A stretch of DNA of 64,000 nt, taken from contig CM041297.1 in assembly GCA_023052935.1 (NCBI GenBank), forward strand, positions 91,543,521-91,607,520, given 5' to 3'. The stretch's first letter is position 1. Every line of letters starts with the position of its first letter. The position numbers and the translations under genes are program-made. This document shows, one piece after another, positions 32,668 to 43,770 of this stretch. This stretch comes from Piezodorus guildinii. Its lineage: Eukaryota > Arthropoda > Insecta > Hemiptera > Pentatomidae. The notes below the pieces were generated by a model. It was not told the DNA's origin. It did no database searches and was given only the letters and a program-made list of their open reading frames with translations.

Positions 32668-32715
32668 ATTTTCTGAAGATGGGATATATTCCGAAACGTT
32701 CATATTTATGATATT
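32668..32715 (+). repeat. Hammerhead-like motif, short copy
   Basis: CTGAAGA-T-GGGAT-AT-ATTCC-GAAACGTT. It fits CTGANGA with A at the free position, a five-pair stem and GAAAC. A SINE is inserted just after it. Confidence 0.55.
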
Positions 32716-33039
32716 TTAACAATATATTTTGGGAAAGCGGTAGTCTACTTTTCTCCGGGTCCTTAATACGAATCCCGGCTACGAAACTATATTATTTATC
32801 CTGTTAATTCAGCCGGGGGGCGACCCTAGGGTATGGAGACCCTCATGGGGCAGACCCAGCATCTTTAAAGTGGGTACTTAAATTGGGTAAAAACCTGGCG
32901 CGTGAGTGTGATCAAGGGCTAATCACCTCATTGCACGGCCGTGGGCCAAGAAGCAGTACGAATCTCTACTGAGACTAAAACCCTTCATGGGTTGGAGAGG
33001 AACAGGTTTAAAAAAAAAAAAAAAATTAACAATATATTT
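32716..33039 (+). mobile_element. SINE family 3 with 14-bp TSD
   Basis: Body 32730-33025, flanked by TTAACAATATATTT at 32716-32729 and 33026-33039, with a 16-base A tail. The head has a box B-like ACGAATCCCGGC and a weaker box A (AGCGGTAGTC), so a tRNA origin is likely but not certain. The 230-bp G+C-rich body (GGCGACCCTAGGG, GGCGCGTGAGTGTGATCAAG, GCACGGCCGTGGGCC) has no partner in this window. Confidence 0.8.
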
Positions 33040-34365
33040 ATGATGGAAGGAAATAATTAGTCTTTATTTCAAATTAAGGAGAATAAATTTGCGATATTTC
33101 CTAAGAAAGGGTAAGAAGTAGATATTAACTATTAAGTAGCTTATTACTGTTTAAAATCTTATTACTTTTTTTTTTACCTTATATTTTACCGTTTTCCATG
33201 TTTTTTTTTTTTTTCAAAAGTAGTTGAGATCTTGTTCTTTCTTTGTTCTAATGATGGCTTAAACTTAGGCGGAAAGGGCGACACACAATAAATAAGTTTC
33301 TTCTTTGATTGCACCTCCCAACCAAGTTCTCCGATAAATCCCTAAAATTATTTGATTAATAAACAAGAACAAGCATTTAAATAAGGGAGGAAAGTACAAA
33401 GCCTAATAAAAGCACGTTTCTTTATGATCTGCTTATCCGACCAACGGTATACCCAATGTAGGTCAACCTAAGCATCTCTATTTTTAGTTATCATAGCAAA
33501 AAAAAACTGAGCCAGCTATTTACAATAACTTTGTGATATACATTGTGACGGACTCTTTTTGAGTCCATAAACGCTCTCTCCATGTGTGCGCCGATCCGTA
33601 TTATACTCCACCACAATCGGATAAATAATATAATCCTCTGTCAGGAGATGGAAACTCTTTGCTTCCTTTGCATGGTTAGCGATAAAATCTCAAACTGAAA
33701 AGGGCCCTTTCGTCAAAGGGCAGCAATTGAAGGGATTTCTTCCCTTCCCCGGGCCTACCCGAAAGGGACCCGTTTTTCATAAATGAGTTGAAGAGATCAG
33801 GCAAAGGCCACCTGGCTCTTATTCAGATTCGCTCTATTTCTGATATAATAATGCAATCGGGTTTGAAAATCTCCTTTTAGAATACCAAAGTAAAAAATCT
33901 TTTAAATTTAAGGAAGTAAGCGGATTGAGGGAAAGAAAAATCGAGGGCATTTTAATTACTTAGAATTTAAAGTTTCACTCTTGAAACGTATGAATATTGC
34001 TTTTACAAATTTATTTCTTTATTTTTAATGAACATTTAGGCTCTTCAACCACTAGTTTTTTTATTCTTAATTCGAATTAAATCTTTATTAGAAATAGATA
34101 GCATGCCTGACGAGCTTGGGCGTCAGTTTGGGATGAGAGGAGGTATTCGAAAAGTTGGGATTTAAATGAAGATAGAGAAGACAATTTTACTTAAACCCTG
34201 TTCAAAATATGTTATGCAATATAACACTAATACGCCTTGTATCGTGAGATTGTACGCGTAGAAATAAATGCACCCATTGCAGGATTACTGTATTGTGGAA
34301 AATAATAAATAAATAAAGATTATAATGATAAAAAAATGTATCGAAAATAGTAATTGATGAATGAA

Positions 34366-34372
<7 letters not shown>
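33040..34372. other. No gene seen; unique G+C-richer block at 33545-33860
   Basis: 33545-33860 has balanced composition and short inverted strings such as AAAGGGCCCTTTCGTCAAAGGG. No protein or repeat match is recognised. Confidence 0.4.

Positions 34373-34396
<24 letters not shown>
34373..34396. repeat. (TA)n microsatellite
   Basis: Short TA tract. Confidence 0.85.
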
Positions 34397-34397
<1 letters not shown>

Positions 34398-34467
34398 TAT
34401 ATTTATTATGACTATAAAAAGAAAGAGATATATATTTTTCATCCATTTATCTGACTTCTTATTTGTT

Positions 34468-34494
34468 ATGTTACAAGCTGGATGCTTGTAACAT
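34468..34494. other. Perfect 11-bp hairpin
   Basis: ATGTTACAAGC, loop TGGAT, GCTTGTAACAT. It lies 35 bp before the hammerhead-like repeat. Function unknown. Confidence 0.6.
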
Positions 34495-34529
34495 ATTGAC
34501 GATTAGTTCTTGTTGTTTTTTTTTCAAAT

Positions 34530-34800
34530 CTGAGATTATTATATATTTCTTCATTTCATTGTATTGAGGATGTATAGTCGACTGTAGAAACTATTATAAG
34601 TAGAAACTATTTCTGTTTTATTTTGAATGTTATCATTGTCACTACATTCAAAAATTTTCATTATCGCATTAATATGTATCTCTTTTGTTCTGATGTTTGT
34701 AGCCCTGATGATGGCTCACAAGCTTGAGCCGAAACGTTGGCAAAATTAAAAAACTTCAAAAAATGACTGACTCCTGATTATTCCACCTATAATAATTTCT
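34530..34800 (+). repeat. Hammerhead-like motif repeat, best copy
   Basis: At 34702-34741: GCC-CTGATGA-T-GGCTCA, loop, TGAGCC-GAAACGTTGGC. GCC and GGC can pair as a closing stem. Upstream GAGGATGTATAGTCGACTGT and downstream ACTGACTCCTGATTATTCC are shared with the inverted copy at 31740-31990. One base (T) between CTGATGA and the hairpin departs from the hammerhead rule. Confidence 0.75.
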
Positions 34801-35449
34801 TCATTTCCATATCGGCTGAGTGTGCCATATATGAGTTTGTACATAAACAGTCATTAAAATTTGCGATTATTAATATATGATCCAGAGAAAAAGCTGAAAA
34901 ATTGAGGCAAGACCTTACAAGATGGAGTTTTTATGGATTGCCATTGTGCTTAGGGCTAAACCTAATAAAGAATCTTGAGCACGGAGCTTACACCAGCAAA
35001 TTGCACTGATGAAGAGAAATGTCTACTCTTTCTCTGAATAACTTTAAACAGCCCCTTCTTCAAATACACCATATTAGATTTCGGAATATAATAGCATTTA
35101 GGATTTTTCATTTTTTTTGAGACGGGTTTACGCTAAAAAGTTACATTTTTTAATGTTTTTCAATAATATTCCACCGATCGAAGGTATTGGTTAAGCCTTT
35201 TAAACAATAACTGAACGGCTTTAACTGGAAAGCGGATCACACTTCACATCGCTTCAATAAAACCTCGAAGGAGGAAGTTGTGAGGGCGGCAAACAGTATC
35301 ACATTGATCGAGTTATGTCGAGTTGCTGACACAACGTTACAGATCACCTCAAATATTTGGTCGCGGGACCTCCTTATTTTTTATTTGGTCTCGTCTTCTA
35401 AAGGATCCTATACATTATTATATACCTTTTGAATGAAAGCCGTTTCTCG
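34801..35449. other. No gene seen
   Basis: Nothing recognised; a more balanced patch at 35200-35400 has no partner. Confidence 0.45.
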
Positions 35450-36240
35450 CTATTTCCTGTCATTGCAGCACGAAGAACGTTACTGACCGAGCTGAATGAA
35501 ATCATAAAAAATGAAAACTATGACTACCATGAATTTATTAGAAGAACGGTATATAAAAAAATTATTAATTGGTGGCTGTAAATTTTTGAAATGGAAAATA
35601 CCAAACTTCCGGAAATAGACTTAGAGGCCTAGAAACCAAAAAAAAAAAAAAAAGATACCTTTTAACTGGACTGCAGAAGTTCGTAGGTCACTCATTGTTA
35701 TAGTTTCAGGAGAAATATGGGCTCTCAATGATCCAGTTGTAAAAAAACAAAAAAAAAACAGACTGTTTGAGGAAATTGCCAATAATTTATTTTTCAGAGA
35801 TAGTAAAGCTATTACAAATTCCGCATTCAGTAAAATATATCGCCATATTTCGGACTCGGATAAGAATATTTAAACGTTAAGTCTTATATAAACAAAACGA
35901 GGTTAATTTATCAACTAAGAATGGCAGGCAAGAAATCACAGAGGATAATCGTTCATGGATTATTGTATAAATTTTAACCCAACATGAATTACCTTATAAG
36001 TAATACCCATGATTACGATAATATTGAACATTTTTTAATATTGTATCCTGTTTTAAATCTAGTCAGAAGATTTTATTTATTCAAGCAAGCTATGGGAACT
36101 TTTAATTTAGAAAACATATTGACAATTAATTACTAAATGATGCCTAACGATTTATTATTATTTACAATAGAAGCTTTAGAATATAAGAAGTTTTGTTATG
36201 TACGATTAGTAAAAGATCTATAGGCATTTCTGATGCCATT
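35450..36240 (+). pseudogene. Possible very decayed LINE tail
   Basis: 36002-36135 is open and gives THDYDNIEHFLILYPVLNLV, then RRFYLF, which resembles the ..D..EHIL..CP... block near the C-terminus of many LINE ORF2s, with the Cys replaced. Upstream pieces (LTELNEIIKNENYDY, 35484-35528) do not identify the clade. Many stops and A-runs interrupt it. It could also be unrelated A+T-rich sequence. Confidence 0.3.
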
Positions 36241-37299
36241 GCTTTTGGTTTATATAAAATTTCAATTATGATATTTATTATTTAAAATTGTTTTGTATTT
36301 GTTTGTTTTTTATTATATTTTATTTTTTTCTATTTAGTGGAGGTTTCTCTCATGAAATAAAGAAAACTTGGAAATAAGTCAAATGGTGATTTAAAAACAA
36401 TATATCTTCATTCGAATTATACCTATTTACGTTACTTGGTTGTATTTCGTTACAGTATAGACCTTCATTTATTTTATATATTTACTTCTCATTTCGCTAA
36501 TTATGAAATTGCGGGCTATAGCGGAATAAGTATTTATTGCACATGACTTATGAGTGAAGTATACAATATTTAAACACATTATTGGTTCAATAATTAATAA
36601 TAAATAAATTCAATAATAATGAAAATATCACATTTAAATTTTTAACTACTTCAAGGCTATTTTTCATTGAGAATAAGCAAAAATACTGTAATAAATCATC
36701 GGATACAAAAGAAGCGGATTCCGGAATCGAATAAATTATTGAATTTTAAAAATTATTAAAGCAGTTCTGTGAAGAAATTATACCAGCCATAGATCACTTG
36801 TTGAGACAATCAGAATTTATGGTGCCTGATTTTCATTATTCAAATTAATAGCTGTAAGAACGAATGACTTTATAAGTTTATTCTTCACAGTTTTACATTA
36901 TTTGAAAAAAGAAAAATCTAGCCAACTGGTAAAATTTCAGAATGTAAAATATACTACTTCTATGGTTATTTTTTCTGAATAAATAAAACTAAAATAAATG
37001 GTATTACAAACAGCCATTTCAATTAACTAAAATTCCTTTCTTTAAATTAATACAACTTATGGAATGCTTCTCAGTATTTTTATTTTCTGTACATAAGGTG
37101 CTTGCATGTTTTAATTACAAGGGAGCTTGAGAAACCGTAGTGATGATCCTCATGATTTATATATGTATATACATATACACAACTAGTCTAAAGGCCTTTT
37201 AAGGTAACCAATCTACTCTTAATAGATTTGGAAGGTCAATATTCGTTGAATGCCTCGAAACGAATATAAATCATCTCTGCTATTTGCTAACCAATTACA
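36241..37299. other. No gene seen; possible worn TIR at 36514-36550
   Basis: GGGCTATAGCGGAATAAGTA near 36515 resembles the end of the long-TIR element at 29812, but no second end was found. Confidence 0.35.
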
Positions 37300-37379
37300 A
37301 CAATATTTTTTGGTATTTAATTTTTTTTTTTTTTGTCGTATACAATGGTTATTACTAAAAATAATAAACCGACAATCAG

Positions 37380-37445
<66 letters not shown>

Positions 37446-37446
37446 C
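37300..37446. repeat. Family B end fragment plus (TA)n and (GA)n microsatellites
   Basis: 37340-37375 (GGTTATTACTAAAAATAATAAACC) is the family B end; (TA)n follows at 37382-37424 and (GA)n at 37425-37446. Confidence 0.7.
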
Positions 37447-39089
37447 TTCGTACTGTCTCTATGTCCTCGTTACCCACTTTATAGAGGATGGATGTGCCCC
37501 AGGAAGGGCTCCATACCTCAAGGTCACTCGACGGTTGAAATAACAGAATAAAGAATTGTTTTGCCACAACCAGAATACAAACTATATACCCTATCCTGTA
37601 GGCTAGTCCTCGATCCATTGTCTAGGTGCCTATATAAAAGAATGAAAGATGGATTAAAATATAATGAATTCCTGTAGTAACTTACAACTTGAATCATCTG
37701 CCTGATACTGTAACATACATACCAGATGTTTCAACTCAACGATTGAACTCTACCAATCTACGTCATCATTAGTGGATAAAAAGTTTCCTGATTCTTCTCT
37801 TTCAATGGTAAGTGAAAATACTTTGTTTTGTGTGAAGATTTTTTTGGGTCTATATGAAGACAAAGATTTATGGTTTGAGTCGATTCAGAGCTGGGAAGGC
37901 CCTCCAAGAGAAAGAACATACGATCAGCGACAGTGGAGCGCTGGAGACTGCTCCATTACTGACAAGCACAATGATTTACAACCACCATCGACCTGAGATC
38001 CTTTCTTCAAATATCCATTAAGAGAGCGGGCACACGTGAGGAAGGGTAGCCGTCACTACGCACTGCCACAAATCCCGCCTGTGCCCGCCAGCACCCGTCA
38101 CCAATGACAGCCATTGTTCCAAAAAAAGATTAATCGTCCTTTTTGCTCCGGCGTTCCATTTCCGTTAATCCCCTTCGACGCCCCACGGCTCAATTGATAT
38201 AAATACACCCACCTCTTGTATCCGTTCCATATGATATACATTCGGCTTGCCAATTCACTCCGAACCAATCTAATCGATGCATTTAACATTCTCTCTATAT
38301 GCCTGAGCGTGTCTTTTGATTCTACGCTAAACAGGCAATTCTGTACGAAGTATGCGTGAAAAAAAAGAGGCCTAACGATGTAGGAGTTATTCGGCGGAAC
38401 TATTCAGGTGCGAGGAAGCAATTTAACGGAGCCTTAACTTCGAGAAAGCTCTCGGTTAAATTAGCCTGCTAAAACCGTGGTGAGTTCAGACTTTCCAGAG
38501 AATGAAATTCGACATTAACGCTGTACTTTGCTTGATTTTATTAGTAATTAGTCAATTACAATGCTGATCATTTGCCAATTATCTTCAGTAAATTACTAAA
38601 TAGTTTTATATAAAAAAAAAGACCAATGCTGTCATTATTTTTTTATATTTTTTTTTATTAAATATTTAAAATTTCCGTCTTTCAGGAAAATGGTTAAGCG
38701 TACATTAATAAATGGCATGTGCTTAAAAGGGCTGTACAGTGTAAAACACTTTATCACCGATATCATCAGGTTTTAAATGTACACTCTCACGTACTGTTAC
38801 TATTGTACTATTGCCTCTGTTATTATTTTTGGGTTGAAGGCTTAAAACCTTATTTGCTATCAACGGCTCGTGAGATTAATTACATTTTGTTTAGTTTATA
38901 ACAACAGATAATTTTCTTTCATGATAACCTTAAATGGTTATATTTAATTTTTTTCAGATAGCTCTTGCTCTTTGTAATATTCGATTAGTTACAATATTTA
39001 GTAAGGAATAAAAGTATGGAAATAAAACTTCATAAAATGCCCTTGTATAGAAAAAGAAGAATGGAACCTTTAATTTTTTTTTTTTTTTT
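37447..39089. other. No gene seen; unique G+C-richer block at 37990-38480
   Basis: 37860-38480 is well above the local G+C level over some 600 bp and has no repeat partner in the window. Short frames (37772-37996 +, 38098-38289 -) resemble nothing known. It is a candidate conserved non-coding block of the host gene. Confidence 0.4.
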
Positions 39090-39490
39090 TTTTTATGGTC
39101 GCACTTTACTGATGCTAAAACTCTATATAAGTTTTTCTCTATTTTAAAAAATAGCTGAGTTATGGGCGAATTTATGTGTAAAATTTCATTTTTTTTTTAA
39201 TCTTTTTTCTCTTTTTAGTTTAACGATTCGCGGTTTTTTGGTTAAAACACTAATAAGTTTTTTTCTCTATCTTAAAAGTAACTGAGTTATTGTATTGTAT
39301 CACATTTAATCGCCCACCATTTTAAAACTAACCAGCTGATATCAACGTCTAGTTGTTAGGATCATCATCATTGTTATTCGGGTTCTACGCATATTGAAAC
39401 GTAAACCCTCAAATATTAATAGGGGGGTTATTTTTTGTGGTCGGTTACAAAGGTTTATTATTGTATATATGATAAAATAATAAACGAAAA
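39090..39490 (+). repeat. Family B repeat, copy 4
   Basis: Two internal units (CTCTATTTTAAAAAATAGCTG at about 39137; CTCTATCTTAAAAGTAACTG at about 39265), then CAGCTGATATCAACGTCTAG, TGTTAGGATCATC, the CGGGTTCTACGCAT block and the end AAAGGTTTATTATTG. Confidence 0.75.
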
Positions 39491-39652
39491 CCAGTACCTC
39501 TACAACCCATGAAGGATTTTGAGTTAAATACATAGAAAGGTTCGTAGTCTTTCTTGGCCAACAGCTGTGCTCAGCAGAAATTTTCTCCATCTCTATATAC
39601 TGGACCACATCGTTTTCTAGTTAGTTAAAAACCTGAAATAAATGCTAAATTA

Positions 39653-39653
<1 letters not shown>

Positions 39654-39714
<61 letters not shown>
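39654..39714. repeat. (CT)n and (TA)n microsatellite
   Basis: About 9 CT units followed by about 21 TA units. Confidence 0.95.
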
Positions 39715-39721
<7 letters not shown>

Positions 39722-40058
39722 ATGTATTATTGATGTCATTGATACAGTCAATCCACAACAATGGTGATGTTTGCTGACGTAAAATATTTTTGTTACAAAT
39801 GCATTACTAATAACTGTTCATAGTAATGTATGGGGTAGACTAAAAAATGTAGTGACAAACATAATTTAATTTTGATATAAATTATACAGAAAAAATTAAA
39901 ATTATAAATACATTTTGATAAAATTATAACAAGTATAATCGGGAGCATTAAATCGATTCATGTAATTTAATTTGCTTTAAATGACAATAAATTTGGAATG
40001 TATGTACTATGGTCATTTTATAAATAAATAAATAAATAAATAAGTTCTTTATTATTCT

Positions 40059-40070
40059 GGGACATGTCCC
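40059..40070 (-). other. CR1/L2-like 3'-terminal stem-loop, copy B
   Basis: GGGACATGTCCC, followed on the minus strand by AGAATAATAAAG and the TTTA tail. Confidence 0.7.
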
Positions 40071-40239
40071 TTTAGAACAAATATACAAAATGTACAAAAA
40101 AAAGGGCTTTAGAGTCTTAGAGTAAATTAATTAAATATAAACAAGTTAATAATTAATGGTATAAAATATACATATTTAAATGAGATGAAAAAAAATATAT
40201 ATATAAAAAAATAAATAAATAAAAAGCTTATTTAGAATT

Positions 40240-43068
40240 CTATTGAGCCTGGATGTGCAATAAGTGATCAAATATGCGGGTTTTGAAGGTAGAAAGAGAA
40301 TTGGAGTGACGGATGGAGGAAGGGATAGAATTCCATAGGATGGAGGATCGAATGAGAAAGGATCTGTCGAAATGTGCAGTTCTGTGGGCCGTACTGTATA
40401 AATCCGAAGGCCTGGAGCGTGTAGAACGGGAATGGACAGAGGATTTGAACTGTAGGAGGTCAAAAATATATGATGGACGGCGGGATTGGATAATTTGGTA
40501 AAGGAATGACGCAAGGAAATACTTGCGACGATTGGAAGGGTTAAGCCACTTCAACTCTCCATAAAGTTGGGATACAGAGGTGTATCTAGGGACCCCGAAG
40601 ATGAAGCGAACAAAGGAATTGATTAAGCGTTTTATTTTTACCTCGAGATCCCCAGACACACCACCATATACCGTACAGCAATAGTCGAAGTGGGGGAATA
40701 TTAGGGAGGTAACGAGGAGTATTCGGGTTTCAAGCGGAAATAGGTGACGGAGGGAATACAGTCGCTTTAAGGTTGAAAGGGTACGTCGAGAGATTTCTGA
40801 AATATGATTTTTGAAGGATAGACATTGATCGAAGGTTACTCCCAGATTTCGGACAGTAGGGTGGAACTTTATAGGATTACTATTGAGGAACAAGGTTGGA
40901 ATATGAGGAACGGTTTTCAGAAGGTGAGGGGATCCTATTACAATTGCTTTTGTTTTTTCAACATTTAATTTTAACTTATTCACTTCAGCCCAGTGGCTTA
41001 TTTGATTTATGTCCTCTTGTAATTTTTTTGTAGCTAGTAATAGGTCGGAAGGTGGGAAGGAGAGGTATATTTGGAAATCATCAGCATAGAGGTGGTATTT
41101 AGAGTGATTGATATGGAGAGGGAGGTCATTAATGTAGATAGCGAATAGGGTAGGAGATAGAGACGATCCCTGAGGGACACCACAGGATAGAGGTAGGGTA
41201 CTGGAAGGAGGTTGATCTGGCACTACTACATACTGAGAACGATCGGAGAGAAAGGATTGAAACCAGCGTAAAGCACTGTTGGATACTGGAAGATTTTGGA
41301 GTTTGTTAAGAAGGATACTATGGTCAACCGTGTCAAACGCCTTTGAGAAATCTAAGAGGATGAGTATAGTTAATTTTTGATGATCAATGGCATTTTGGAG
41401 GTCTTGTGTTATTTTAAGGAGAGCGGATTGGGTAGAATAACCAGGTCGAAACCCAGATTGGAGAGGACTAAGGAGAGAGTTTTCTTCAAGGAAATATGAT
41501 AGTTGGGTTTGTACAAGGCGTTCGAGCGGTTTTGATAGGTTGGAGAGAATAGAGATAGGACGGAAATCTTGCGGTGAGGCAGGATTCGGAACTTTATTTA
41601 GTGGTCGGATGAGGGCGGTTTTCCAGGAAGAAGGAAAAGTGGAATTTTGCAGAGAGAAATTATAAATATGATATAATGCCGGTATGAGAGATGGGAGGCT
41701 GGATTTTATTAGTTTTACTGGAATATTGTCCGGTCCATAGTCGTTAGTACGGGATTTTAAGATTGCATTGAGTAGTTCGTCGTAGGACACGTGAGAAAAG
41801 AAGAAACTGTTGGGATTGAAGCTTCGGTAAGTAATGTCAGGAGCTGTCGAGGAATCAGAAGCAAAGGATATGAAATGGTTATTGAGTTCGTCAGGCGTGA
41901 TTTGGAAAGAACTGGGGTTATTGGGTTCGGGAAATGACAATTTTCTAAGGATTTTCCATTTGGATTTATTATCAGGAGCATCGGAAAGGACAGAATGGAT
42001 ATGGAGGGATTTAGCACGTCGCACTGCGCATTGGGTTTCATTACGGAGCTTCTTGAAAGACACATAGTCTTCTTGCAAACGGGTGTGTCGAAATTTGCGT
42101 CTCGCCGCTTCCCTTCTCTTCATCATATCCTTTATCTCGGGGGTGAGCCAAGGCGCAGTGGGACGGCGTAAGATTCTGGTTTTCAGGGGAGCGTGGATGT
42201 CTAGTATGGATCGTAGGTTTGAGGTAAGAGTGGAGACCATAGGATCAATGGAGTTGTCGGAGTATATCGTGTCCCAGTGGATTGAGTCCAGATCAGGTTG
42301 AAGAGATTCGTAGGAAAGAAGGTCTAAATTTCGATATGATATGATTCTTGGGTTGTAGGATTTGACAGGTAGATCATAAGTAATATGGATAAGGTCGTGT
42401 GATGATAAGAAAGGAACGGGGTGCTGCGATGAGGAAATAATTTTTACAGGAGAGTCAGAAATATGTAGGTCTAACCAGGTATCAGTATACTGAGAATGAT
42501 GAGTAGGATGATAAGGAATGAGGTACATATTGAGGGAGTATATTAAATCGGTGAGGAAGGATTTGTCGCTGGACTCAGATAACATGTTAGTATTAAAATC
42601 ACCAGAGATAATTATATTATTATATGCTGAGACCAGTTGGACAAGGGAGGATTGGAAGAGGTCATCAAATGGAACACGAGGAGGTCGGTAGACAACGGCG
42701 TATAACAAGTTTGAGGAGATGGTTGAAATTTCAACAAACATGTATTCTATGTGAGGAAGGGGATTAGGAGGGGACTTCAGTAGGATTTTGGCTTTCAGGC
42801 TATCGTGAATATACAGCCCGACTCCACCTCCCGTGCGATCAGGTCTGTCATGTCGTAGGAAACAGTAGTTTAGAAGGGAAACCTGAGAGGAAGGGATAAA
42901 TGGTTTTAACCATGTTTCGGAGACGGCTACTATATGATAAAAGTTGTCAAGGAAATATTTTTGGAATTCATCATAGTGGGCTAAGAGGGATTGTGCGTTT
43001 ATGTGACAGGAAGTTAGGATATTAGTCATAATGGGAGGATTGAGAAGAGGAAAAACTGAAAAAAGCAT
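40240..43068 (-). CDS. CR1/L2-like ORF2, AP-type endonuclease and reverse transcriptase
   Basis: A 942-residue protein for target-primed reverse transcription. Met14 (43029), MTNILTSCHINAQSL, is the likelier start. Endonuclease: HINAQSL with Asn24, VSETWL with Glu51, SGDFNTN with Asp157 and Asn159, and SSHDLIHITYDL (222-233), where the usual S-D-H reads S-H-D. Reverse transcriptase: DFRPISIL (501-508), SGFRPGYSTQSALL, LLDFSKAFDTVDH (Asp573), CGVPQGSSLSPTLFAIYIND and LYADDFQIYL (Asp663, Asp664). The tail LWNSIPSSIRHSNSLSTFK (911-929) is the LWN..P..IR...S...FK block of the CR1/L2 group. No stop or frameshift. A CR1-group placement is by motif only; L2, Crack or Daphne are alternatives. Confidence 0.92.
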   Translation of the reverse strand: MLFSVFPLLNPPIMTNILTSCHINAQSLLAHYDEFQKYFLDNFYHIVAVSETWLKPFIPSSQVSLLNYCFLRHDRPDRTGGGVGLYIHDSLKAKILLKSPPNPLPHIEYMFVEISTISSNLLYAVVYRPPRVPFDDLFQSSLVQLVSAYNNIIISGDFNTNMLSESSDKSFLTDLIYSLNMYLIPYHPTHHSQYTDTWLDLHISDSPVKIISSSQHPVPFLSSHDLIHITYDLPVKSYNPRIISYRNLDLLSYESLQPDLDSIHWDTIYSDNSIDPMVSTLTSNLRSILDIHAPLKTRILRRPTAPWLTPEIKDMMKRREAARRKFRHTRLQEDYVSFKKLRNETQCAVRRAKSLHIHSVLSDAPDNKSKWKILRKLSFPEPNNPSSFQITPDELNNHFISFASDSSTAPDITYRSFNPNSFFFSHVSYDELLNAILKSRTNDYGPDNIPVKLIKSSLPSLIPALYHIYNFSLQNSTFPSSWKTALIRPLNKVPNPASPQDFRPISILSNLSKPLERLVQTQLSYFLEENSLLSPLQSGFRPGYSTQSALLKITQDLQNAIDHQKLTILILLDFSKAFDTVDHSILLNKLQNLPVSNSALRWFQSFLSDRSQYVVVPDQPPSSTLPLSCGVPQGSSLSPTLFAIYINDLPLHINHSKYHLYADDFQIYLSFPPSDLLLATKKLQEDINQISHWAEVNKLKLNVEKTKAIVIGSPHLLKTVPHIPTLFLNSNPIKFHPTVRNLGVTFDQCLSFKNHISEISRRTLSTLKRLYSLRHLFPLETRILLVTSLIFPHFDYCCTVYGGVSGDLEVKIKRLINSFVRFIFGVPRYTSVSQLYGELKWLNPSNRRKYFLASFLYQIIQSRRPSYIFDLLQFKSSVHSRSTRSRPSDLYSTAHRTAHFDRSFLIRSSILWNSIPSSIRHSNSLSTFKTRIFDHLLHIQAQ

Positions 43069-43117
43069 TAGGACTGAAGGATAGGATATAACAATTTTTC
43101 GTCCAGCACTCTATTTT

Positions 43118-43440
43118 GGATCGAAATAAAATACATATAAAAATAACAGAAATATGATTAAATAAATACCAAAATAAAAATAAAAACTCAAATAAAAATT
43201 CCACGATAGTAGAAAGAAGAAATAAATCACATAAAAATAATTTAAGAAACTGTTAAATGAAAAAACAAAACAATGTGGTACAGAGAAGCTGTCCTTTTTT
43301 CACTTCTATGACAATGGAATCTAATAAAATATAATAATATGTAAAAATGAGATTCGGTAAAAATAAAAATATATATCTTTAATACAAAGTGAGTAAATAA
43401 AAAATAAAAAAAATCTTCAATGTCTTCTAGATAAAAAAAA

Positions 43441-43490
<50 letters not shown>

Positions 43491-43770
43491 AACTAAATTG
43501 GTATTTACTAACAATATTAGAAAATGAAAATATGATAAACTATAAAATAAAAGATTAAAATATTTACTATATAAATAAATAAATAAAGTTAAAAAAATTC
43601 TTCATTATAGGTCGAAATAAAATAGATATGAAAATAACATAAATATGCTGAGGTAAATACCAGAATAAAAAATATAAAAAATCGATAATACAGAGAAAAT
43701 AAATGGAACAAATACAATTTAAAGAACTAGTAAATGAAAAAACAAATATAAGGTATTGAAATTATATGGG
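43118..43770 (-). repeat. Direct repeat in the LINE 5' region
   Basis: TCGAAATAAAATACATAT... at 43120 and TCGAAATAAAATAGATAT... at 43612 begin two copies of about 150 bp. A (TA)n run at 43448-43487 lies between. L1-type elements carry promoter monomers in this place; a similar role here is inference. Confidence 0.65.

Larger units (their letters stand above)
40021..43770 (-). mobile_element. CR1/L2-like LINE, probably near full length
   Basis: A minus-strand element with one intact 942-codon ORF, a short 3' UTR (40023-40239) and a TTTA-type repeat tail (40021-40043). The 3' UTR holds a terminal stem-loop at 40059-40070. Upstream of the ORF, 43118-43290 is repeated at 43608-43760 with an offset of about 491 bp, which suggests repeated 5' UTR units; the 5' end is put at about 43770 on this basis only. 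No separate ORF1 and no TSD were found. It lies antisense to the host exon at 48697. Confidence 0.8.
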
